This document shows, one piece after another, positions 1 through 4,417 of a DNA stretch of 5,474 bases (its first letter is position 1; each line of letters starts with the position of its first letter). The notes under the pieces are model-generated. The model searched no databases and had not been told where the DNA came from. It saw only the letters and a list, made by a program, of their open reading frames with translations. Both the position numbers and the translations under genes were made by a program. This DNA is from Nitrososphaeria archaeon (lineage in GTDB: Archaea; Thermoproteota; Nitrososphaeria; Geothermarchaeales; JDFR-13), in NCBI GenBank assembly GCA_027000765.1, contig JALTNJ010000110.1:1-5474 (forward strand), read 5' to 3'.

Positions 1-15
1 ATCCTCTTATCAACC

Positions 16-56
16 ACTTTATTATTATAATTTCAGTAACAAAAATTATTTTTAGG
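16..56 (+). promoter_or_regulatory. Probable promoter and short leader of the acyl-CoA dehydrogenase gene
   Basis: An AT-rich TATA-like stretch (actttattatta, about 16-27) lies in the spacing expected for an archaeal TATA box, which would place transcription start near position 48. The leader would then be only about 12 bases and would contain TTTTAGG just before the start codons. The call rests on base composition and spacing only, in a generally AT-rich region. Positions 1-15 show nothing recognisable. Confidence 0.45.
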
Positions 57-59
57 TTG

Positions 60-1319
60 ATGAATATGTACGAATTTCTATTAAATAATAGTGAAAAGAA
101 CATCGTTAGAGAAGCTCTATCGTTTATAATAAACGATGTTTCACCAGATCTCATACGTAGTATGGATAAAGAGGAGATAGTTTTCCCTAAGGAATTTATT
201 AAATTAGCTGGAGAAAAAAACCTTCTGGGCTTACGGTTCCCTAGAGAATATGGGGGTAGGGGTGTTAGCTGGGTCTGTGAAACCGCGGTTATAGAGGAAT
301 TTGGAGTACTGGGTTTTACTCTAAATTGTCTTTATAGTATGTCGAGTATTGTAGGTGAACCGCTATATGTCTTTGGCACAAAAGAGCAGAAGGAGAAGTA
401 CCTTAAGCCAATGTTAAAAGGAGAGCTATGTGGCTTTGAGGCTATAACTGAGCCAAGTACTGGAAGCGATGTATTTGGAGGGACTCAGACGCGTGCAGAG
501 AAAAAAGGCAATTACTATGTTTTGAATGGGCAAAAACGATTCGTAGTAGGCGGGCTAGGGGCTGACTTTTTTATAACATATGCAGTTACTAATCCAGAGG
601 CATCCAATCCTAAGGACCGGCTTAGCGCATTTATAGTCGAGCGTGATCACGGTGTAAAAGTAGCTGCTGTATATGGGACACTTGGAACTAGGGGAGGTGG
701 AACAGCCAGGATAGTGTTTAAAGATACCAAGGTCCCTGAGGAAAACCTCTTAGGAGAGTTGAATAAGGGATATAGAGTCTTCAATAGAATGATGATCCCA
801 GAGAGAATGACGAGTGCAGCGGGTGCTATCGGGACGGCAGTAGCATCTCTTGAAATTGCGGTTAGATATAGTAGTAAGAGGCGAGCCTTTGGTCAACCTA
901 TACGGCGTTTCCAAGGAGTCAGTTTTAAGATAGCAGATATGATAACCAAGATCGACGCTAGTAGGGGATTAGTATATCAAGCTGCAAAAGCAGCCGATGA
1001 ATTTATCGACAGCAACTATCCTCTAGTACGTCGATTGGTCTCCGAGGCGAAGTCCTTTGCTACTGAAGCTGCTTGGGAAGCAGTTAATAATGCGATACAA
1101 ATCCTTGGCGGTATTGGATACACCACAGTATATCCGTTAGAAAGATTACTTAGGGACACTCGACTAGGTTTAATTTGGACGGGTACAAACGAGATTATGA
1201 GAGTCATAATTCAACATGAAATATACAAAGAGATCCTAGATCCAAATTACTCTAAATATAGAAGAAATATAGAGGCAGATGCCTTGGGTGCAGATATGGC
1301 CGAAGAAAAATATTTCTAG
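60..1319 (+). CDS. Acyl-CoA dehydrogenase (FAD-dependent)
   Basis: Flavoprotein expected to oxidise an acyl-CoA to the trans-2-enoyl-CoA, passing electrons to an electron-transfer flavoprotein; cytoplasmic. The length (419 residues) is slightly above the usual 380-400. The fold order is visible: N-terminal helical domain (about 1-125), middle beta domain with the flavin/substrate motif ITEPSTGSD (129-137), and C-terminal helical domain with RRAFGQPI (274-281), GGIGY (350-354) and GTNEI (375-379). The usual catalytic Glu just before GTNEI (YEG in SCAD/MCAD) is Thr374 here. Glu248 in IPERM matches the helix-G Glu used by isovaleryl-CoA and long-chain dehydrogenases, so the enzyme is probably active and of that class. 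The acyl substrate cannot be read from sequence. Starts TTG 57, ATG 60 and ATG 66 are all in frame; ATG 60 is chosen because AGG (54-56) precedes it, but 66 is nearly as good. No beta-oxidation partner gene is adjacent. Confidence 0.93.
   Translation: MNMYEFLLNNSEKNIVREALSFIINDVSPDLIRSMDKEEIVFPKEFIKLAGEKNLLGLRFPREYGGRGVSWVCETAVIEEFGVLGFTLNCLYSMSSIVGEPLYVFGTKEQKEKYLKPMLKGELCGFEAITEPSTGSDVFGGTQTRAEKKGNYYVLNGQKRFVVGGLGADFFITYAVTNPEASNPKDRLSAFIVERDHGVKVAAVYGTLGTRGGGTARIVFKDTKVPEENLLGELNKGYRVFNRMMIPERMTSAAGAIGTAVASLEIAVRYSSKRRAFGQPIRRFQGVSFKIADMITKIDASRGLVYQAAKAADEFIDSNYPLVRRLVSEAKSFATEAAWEAVNNAIQILGGIGYTTVYPLERLLRDTRLGLIWTGTNEIMRVIIQHEIYKEILDPNYSKYRRNIEADALGADMAEEKYF
1306..1310 (-). terminator. 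T-tract, candidate terminator for the HHE gene
   Basis: On the minus strand a run of five T lies six bases past the HHE stop codon, inside the last codons of the converging acyl-CoA dehydrogenase gene. Archaeal RNA polymerase can terminate at T-rich tracts without a hairpin. No stem-loop is evident. Weak evidence, since the tract also encodes Glu-Lys codons on the other strand. Confidence 0.3.
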
Positions 1320-1798
1320 GAAGCGTCATCTTCGCTATATATCTTTTTTATTCTATCTCTAATCTCATTCATTTCCTTGATAGTTAGATACTCACTCATC
1401 TCATTATACAACGTATTCTCTTTTAATATATGCTGTTTCAATATGTCGATAATGTTTTTCAAAATATCTATGGCTTCGCGAGGATCAGCTTCCCGCTTCT
1501 TTTTAAGCTCTCTTATCTTATCAGATATAACGATATGCTCCTTAATTAAGTCTCCTACGAGATTCTGATCCTTCGCATACGGAAATATCGCTTCTTCCTC
1601 GGATTTGAAATGTAAAGATAGTTCTTCCTCATATATTCTCAAAAATATATCTAAATGATGCCTGATAACGGACATCTCTTTATTATATATCTCACTCACG
1701 TCTCTAAGCATTGTTAATAGATCTGCCTCTAAACCTTGTATAACCGAGAATATTCTGTCATGACTCTTCAGAACTTCCTTCAAAAACTTTCTACTCAC
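1316..1798 (-). CDS. Hemerythrin-like HHE cation-binding protein
   Basis: Small all-helical cytoplasmic protein of the hemerythrin/HHE family, which binds a di-iron centre and is associated with O2, NO or iron handling; the specific role is not readable here. Numbering from the GTG at 1798, likely ligands are His13 (SHDRIF), His63 and Glu67 (HFKSEEEAIFP, the family signature), His88 (KEH) and His123 with Glu127 (QHILKE). A complete set across four helices suggests an intact metal site. Size (160 residues) fits a single-domain HHE protein. The start is uncertain: the frame opens at TTG 1813, but its first codons (Gly-Gly-Gly-Arg) look like a translated Shine-Dalgarno sequence, GGTGGTGGGAGGGTG. 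GTG 1798 follows GGTGG at 7 bases and fits a start site near 1815; TTG 1783 is also possible. It diverges from the membrane regulator and converges with the dehydrogenase, sharing the CTAG that holds both stop codons. Confidence 0.88.
   Translation of the reverse strand: MSRKFLKEVLKSHDRIFSVIQGLEADLLTMLRDVSEIYNKEMSVIRHHLDIFLRIYEEELSLHFKSEEEAIFPYAKDQNLVGDLIKEHIVISDKIRELKKKREADPREAIDILKNIIDILKQHILKENTLYNEMSEYLTIKEMNEIRDRIKKIYSEDDAS
1344..1349 (+). terminator. T6 tract, candidate terminator for acyl-CoA dehydrogenase
   Basis: Six consecutive T (in atcttttttatt) occur 25 bases after the dehydrogenase stop, inside the 3' end of the converging HHE gene. With no free intergenic DNA between the genes, termination must occur inside the opposing gene, and this is the first strong T-tract. 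No hairpin is seen. Confidence 0.33.
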
Positions 1799-1813
1799 CC
1801 TCCCACCACCCAA
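1799..1813 (-). promoter_or_regulatory. Purine-rich ribosome-binding region that makes the HHE start ambiguous
   Basis: Read on the minus strand this is TTGGGTGGTGGGAGG, running directly into GTGAG. It matches the archaeal anti-Shine-Dalgarno partner (GGAGGTGA) in several overlapping registers. GGTGG (1810-1806) is 7 bases from GTG 1798, while GGTGA (1798-1794) is 10 bases from TTG 1783. This argues that the stretch is untranslated leader, not the coding start at TTG 1813. Confidence 0.5.
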
Positions 1814-1835
1814 CTAACGCAAATTAATTACAAAA

Positions 1836-1845
1836 CCTTTTATCT
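1836..1845 (-). promoter_or_regulatory. TATA-like box for the HHE gene
   Basis: The minus strand reads AGATAAAAGG. An archaeal TATA centred near 1841 would start transcription at about 1815, just ahead of the GGTGGTGGGAGG ribosome-binding stretch. That gives a leader of roughly 17 bases to GTG 1798. Supported by spacing only. Confidence 0.4.
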
Positions 1846-1856
1846 ATCTAATCAAA

Positions 1857-1916
1857 ATAGCATTATATTAAATAATTTAACGTCATAGCAATGTTATATT
1901 TTTTGATAGAGGTTAG
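1857..1916 (+). promoter_or_regulatory. Twin TATA-like elements and ribosome site of the membrane regulator gene
   Basis: Two related AT-rich elements occur: ATAGCATTATATT (1857-1869) and ATAGCA-ATG-TTATATT (1885-1900). The first would start transcription near 1890, giving a leader that includes AGAGGTTAG (1908-1916), whose GAGGT lies 9 bases before ATG 1923. The second would start transcription almost at the ATG, giving a leaderless message. The rest of the divergent region is AT-rich without a clear operator. Confidence 0.42.
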
Positions 1917-1922
1917 CTAGAT

Positions 1923-2789
1923 ATGGGACGTAAAAGGAAGCTTGTTGTGTGGTCATTACCCATAATTTTAGCATTAATAATCCCAATTTTATATACGCTT
2001 GGATTAGTCACGATCTCAACTGTTATGGTAACGATAGATGTAAATGGTGTGGTTTATGGAACTGTCTCTGGTGAAGTCTTAGGAAGTTTAAATGAAATAA
2101 GTCTACCGACCCATCCCATCCCTGCTAGTGTAGAAGTATATGTCAATGATACTATGATCCCAGCGATAGTTGTTAATAACACGGTATATGTCCCCGCTCG
2201 TGGTAAAAGCACATTTACGATAAAATACATTAGTAATACAACAGCTTCAAATGGTGTTTTTAAGGTCGATATAGTAAGTAAAGATACCATTACATTGATT
2301 ATAGCTCCTAATGTGGTATTACTAAGCATGCCAGAAAAGATTATCAATACATATTATCTTGATGATAACTTGGCCTTTGTCTTCGAAGGTCCTGTAACGA
2401 TCGAATATACCGTTAAAGAAGCTCCTCCTACTGATAATGGGGCCGCTCCCTTGATACCAAGTTACCTAAACCTTCGTTTTCTAGTAATTATAGCCGCTTT
2501 AGTTATCGGCATAGGATTATTAATCTATTTCTATAGATATCGGAAAAGAAGTAAATTGGAATTTGACGAATATGCTTTGAAAGAATTAGATGATGTTGAT
2601 ATGTCAATTATCAATACTCTCAAGTCCACTACAAGTAAAACGATGTACCAAAGTGATCTACAGCGAGTTTTAAGACTACCTAAAACCACTTTATGGAGAC
2701 ACATTCGTCGCTTGGAAAGACTGGGATATGTAGAAATAGTAAAAGAGAACCGTAGAAATAAGATCGTTCTAAAGAAAGAACACGAGTAG
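1923..2789 (+). CDS. Membrane-anchored winged-helix transcription regulator (COG2512-like)
   Basis: A 288-residue protein with a short positive N-terminus (GRKRK), a TM helix (about 8-28), a beta-rich outside domain (about 29-180), a second TM helix (about 183-204), a basic stop-transfer segment (RYRKRSK) and a cytoplasmic winged-helix domain (about 216-288). In the latter, LPKTTLWRHIRRLERLGYV (252-270) looks like a recognition helix, followed by a basic wing (KENRRNK). Three sequons (Asn75, 85 and 105) all fall in the outside segment, agreeing with the topology. This order resembles archaeal predicted membrane-associated regulators grouped as COG2512; the match is from memory of the architecture. 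Role inferred: the outside domain senses a surface or extracellular state and the cytoplasmic winged helix binds DNA. The ligand is unknown. ATG 1923 is preceded by GAGGT at 9 bases. The next gene on the same strand is a secreted protein with phased repeats in its promoter, a plausible target. No release-protease site is recognised. Confidence 0.82.
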   Translation: MGRKRKLVVWSLPIILALIIPILYTLGLVTISTVMVTIDVNGVVYGTVSGEVLGSLNEISLPTHPIPASVEVYVNDTMIPAIVVNNTVYVPARGKSTFTIKYISNTTASNGVFKVDIVSKDTITLIIAPNVVLLSMPEKIINTYYLDDNLAFVFEGPVTIEYTVKEAPPTDNGAAPLIPSYLNLRFLVIIAALVIGIGLLIYFYRYRKRSKLEFDEYALKELDDVDMSIINTLKSTTSKTMYQSDLQRVLRLPKTTLWRHIRRLERLGYVEIVKENRRNKIVLKKEHE

Positions 2790-2791
2790 TG

Positions 2792-2817
2792 AGGCAACAT
2801 GTTGTTGTTCCTATTTT
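2792..2817 (+). terminator. Possible weak stem followed by a T-tract after the regulator gene
   Basis: AGG-CAAC (2792-2798) can pair with GTTG-TT-CCT (2804-2812), forming a seven-pair stem with a two-base bulge and a five-base loop, followed by ATTTT (2813-2817). It begins three bases after the regulator stop and could help end that transcript. Archaea do not usually need such stems, and the same bases overlap the palindrome and repeat array, so an operator reading is at least as likely. Confidence 0.25.
2795..2804. repeat. Perfect 10-bp palindrome CAACATGTTG
   Basis: CAACATGTTG is its own reverse complement and lies between the regulator stop codon and the TTGTTCC array. Such a site is a natural size for a dimeric winged-helix protein. 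It sits about 60 bases upstream of the TATA-like box of the secreted-protein gene, too far to block the box directly. Confidence 0.5.
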
Positions 2818-2833
2818 GTTCCGCTTTTGTTCC
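2805..2833 (+). repeat. Three TTGTTCC direct repeats at exactly 11-bp spacing, candidate operator
   Basis: TTGTTCC occurs at 2805-2811, 2816-2822 and 2827-2833. The last two are extended to TTTTGTTCC. The 11-base period places all copies on one face of the helix, as expected for cooperative protein binding. The array ends about 24 bases upstream of the TATA-like box at 2857-2866, a position suited to an activator. I found no other copy in the window. It could alternatively be a T-rich termination region for the upstream gene. Confidence 0.55.
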
Positions 2834-2850
2834 ACATAGTCCTTAATACA

Positions 2851-2866
2851 CTGAAACTTTTTATTA
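2851..2866 (+). promoter_or_regulatory. BRE/TATA-like promoter of the secreted-protein gene
   Basis: CTGAAA followed by CTTTTTATTA resembles an archaeal BRE plus TATA box. A centre near 2861 predicts transcription start around 2887, which would cut into the ribosome site at 2882-2889. An alternative box, CCTTAATACA (2841-2850), would start near 2872 and keep the whole ribosome site. The sequence does not decide between them. Confidence 0.42.
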
Positions 2867-2881
2867 TGAGATGGAGAACGC

Positions 2882-2889
2882 GAGGTGAT
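2882..2889 (+). promoter_or_regulatory. Strong Shine-Dalgarno GAGGTGAT that fixes the start at 2897
   Basis: GAGGTGAT matches eight bases of the sequence complementary to the archaeal 16S 3' end and lies 7 bases before ATG 2897. The in-frame GTG at 2885 is inside this motif, so it is not the start. Confidence 0.8.
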
Positions 2890-2896
2890 ACATTAT

Positions 2897-4402
2897 ATGA
2901 ACAAATCAATATTAGGATTAGGTTTAATCGCGATCTTTATAGTTAGCATCGTATTAGTTAATCCAGCATTTACAGTAGCTAGTAGTACACAGTACGATGA
3001 AAAAAAGATTTTAATAGAAACTATCGAGGCATACAAGGAGGTTGTGAAGAAGCTCTTGAAATACTCAGATGCAAATGAAACAATTAAGTCAGAGATTAAG
3101 CAATATTTAGAGAATATCGATGACTCGTCTCTTGAAGACATGAGTACCACAGAGCTACAAGATACATTAGATACCTTAATCGGATACTTTAATCTATTAA
3201 GGGAAGCGATCACAGTCTCTCCAGATGTGACGGTAACCATAGAGACCCAGGAAATTAAGGGAGTTATCGAGTCTGCAATTAAGATGGCTGATTCATTAAA
3301 TCTCACTGAAGTTAAACTGTTGTTGGAAGAGGCCGGTAACGCTGTTCACAGAGGAGATCTGAAGCTTGCTAAGGAGCTCATCGACAAAGCAGAAGATATC
3401 CTAGAGGAGAACAAAGCAAAGGCTGCTTCAAAAGAGACCTTAAAAGCTGCCCTAGAAATACTGGAGGAACTAACTGAGTCCAGCGGAAGTAGCGACGTAC
3501 TATCCTATATAGAATCAGGCATGGAAAATGTAAATGAGACAATATCCATATTGCTAGACATTAGAGAGACGCTTATCGCTATGAACGTTTCTCAAGATAT
3601 CCTTGATGCGATCGACTTAGCAATAGCTAACCTCAATAGGACCACATCAATACTCTCTAACGTAGTGTGGAGCATAGAGTCTTCTTCAGACGAACATGAC
3701 ATAGAAGACCTTATCAAGGAGAGTATGGATGACAGCCTATGGGAAGAGCTTTATGAATTATATGGAGAGATAAATGAGACCTACACAAAGATATTATGGT
3801 TAGAAAATGTTTCAATATCCACAAATAACACAGAAGCCCTAGAATTACTAAATACTTCTAAGACTTTCTTGGATACAGCTAAGCTACGTTTAGATGAGGC
3901 AAAGGCTCAGGCAGAGGCCGGAAACTATACAGCAGCAATGATGTTGATTTACGAAGCAGATTATTATAAGGATCATGCCGAGGACACTCTAGACTATGTA
4001 AAGAAGATGCTGGGTGTATCTTCAGAAGACCATGAGGATGAGAATCATGAAGAAGAAACTAAGGATGGTGATAGTAGTGATAAAGATGATCACGAAGATT
4101 CCACCGCCCCTTCCTTGATGAAGGAGCTTGAGAAATATGAGAAGGAACTGAACCAGACTAAGGCTAAAATAGAGTACCTAATGAATCAAGCAGTCTCAAT
4201 GAACTCTACGGAGGCTATCAACCTCCTAAATAACGCCTCCTCTTTAGTGAATGAGGCTTATGAAAAAATCGATCAGGCGAAGCAGGCTATAGGAGACTCT
4301 GACTATGATACTGCCAAGTCATTATTAAACTCTATTAGCAGTCTAATTGACAATGCAAAGGAATATGTGGATGCTGCTGAGGATGTTCTAGACTTGAGCT
4401 AA
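2897..4402 (+). CDS. Secreted all-helical repeat protein, sequon-rich, function unknown
   Basis: A 501-residue protein I do not recognise. Residues 1-29 form a signal peptide (MNKS, a hydrophobic core, then FTVASS); there is no lipobox Cys and no C-terminal TM helix, so release or peripheral surface attachment is likely. The mature chain is almost wholly charged amphipathic helix. Two 65-residue modules (309-373 and 435-499) align without gaps at 18 identities, with the pattern N-x-T-E-A-x-x-L-L-N, D-x-A-K, Y-x-x-A. A shorter, TPR-like relative (GDLKLAKELIDKAEDI) lies near 153-168. The modules flank an acidic linker (375-405) with 15 Asp/Glu and three His. Thirteen N-x-S/T sequons suggest dense N-glycosylation outside the cell. 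The start is set by GAGGTGAT 7 bases upstream. It follows the membrane regulator by 107 bases but has its own promoter with phased repeats. Possible roles include surface scaffold, binding protein or cation binding, all unproven. Confidence 0.85.
   Translation: MNKSILGLGLIAIFIVSIVLVNPAFTVASSTQYDEKKILIETIEAYKEVVKKLLKYSDANETIKSEIKQYLENIDDSSLEDMSTTELQDTLDTLIGYFNLLREAITVSPDVTVTIETQEIKGVIESAIKMADSLNLTEVKLLLEEAGNAVHRGDLKLAKELIDKAEDILEENKAKAASKETLKAALEILEELTESSGSSDVLSYIESGMENVNETISILLDIRETLIAMNVSQDILDAIDLAIANLNRTTSILSNVVWSIESSSDEHDIEDLIKESMDDSLWEELYELYGEINETYTKILWLENVSISTNNTEALELLNTSKTFLDTAKLRLDEAKAQAEAGNYTAAMMLIYEADYYKDHAEDTLDYVKKMLGVSSEDHEDENHEEETKDGDSSDKDDHEDSTAPSLMKELEKYEKELNQTKAKIEYLMNQAVSMNSTEAINLLNNASSLVNEAYEKIDQAKQAIGDSDYDTAKSLLNSISSLIDNAKEYVDAAEDVLDLS
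3821..4015 (+). repeat. Copy A of a 65-residue helical module in the secreted protein
   Basis: Encodes TNNTEALELLN through KKMLG. It aligns gaplessly with copy B (4199-4393), sharing 18 of 65 residues, including the N-x-T-E-A-x-x-L-L-N opening, D-x-A-K in the second helix, the turn Tyr with Ala three residues later, and the late D-x-A. The divergence points to an old duplication. Confidence 0.7.
4019..4111 (+). other. His/Asp/Glu-rich linker segment of the secreted protein
   Basis: Encodes a 31-residue low-complexity stretch from SSEDHEDENHEE to HEDSTAP with 15 acidic residues and three His, each beside acidic residues. It separates copies A and B of the helical module. It could be a flexible spacer or a divalent-cation binding tract; the sequence cannot tell which. 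Confidence 0.65.
4199..4393 (+). repeat. Copy B of the 65-residue helical module in the secreted protein
   Basis: Encodes MNSTEAINLLN through AAEDVLD and ends two residues before the C-terminus, so the protein finishes with a complete module. It pairs gaplessly with copy A (3821-4015). Confidence 0.7.
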
Positions 4403-4417
4403 TCCCCTTCTTTTTAT
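4403..4417 (+). terminator. Pyrimidine/T-rich candidate terminator after the secreted-protein gene
   Basis: TCCCCTTCTTTTTAT begins directly after the TAA stop and includes T5 (4411-4415). It fills the 11-base gap to the converging hydrolase gene and runs into its stop codon. This fits hairpin-free archaeal termination. No stem is visible. Confidence 0.45.

Noticed and set aside
1016..1207. 63-codon open frame on the minus strand inside the dehydrogenase
   Set aside because: It is fully antisense to conserved C-terminal dehydrogenase motifs, with no ribosome site and no protein-like pattern.
1377..1568. 63-codon plus-strand frame inside the HHE gene
   Set aside because: It is antisense to the HHE ligand helices; its hydrophobic make-up follows from the charged codons on the other strand.
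1822..1829. AATTAATT palindrome in the divergent promoter region
   Set aside because: It is an eight-base AT-only dyad in AT-rich DNA and is not repeated at the other promoters.
1851..1907. Inverted pair ATCAAAA (1851-1857) and TTTTGAT (1901-1907) flanking the regulator promoter
   Set aside because: Seven AT-rich bases separated by 43 bases are easily found by chance in this composition, and there is no further symmetry.
2054..2347. 97-codon minus-strand frame inside the regulator gene
   Set aside because: It is antisense to a well-supported gene, and its apparent TM segments mirror beta strands on the coding strand.
2531..2800. 89-codon minus-strand frame covering the regulator C-terminus
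   Set aside because: It is antisense to a clear winged-helix domain and lacks a promoter or ribosome site.
2885..2896. In-frame GTG at 2885 as the start of the secreted protein
   Set aside because: It lies inside GAGGTGAT, a strong Shine-Dalgarno for ATG 2897, and would add residues ahead of a normal signal peptide.
2893..3306. 137-codon minus-strand frame inside the secreted-protein gene
   Set aside because: It is antisense to the signal peptide and first helices, with no supporting start signals.
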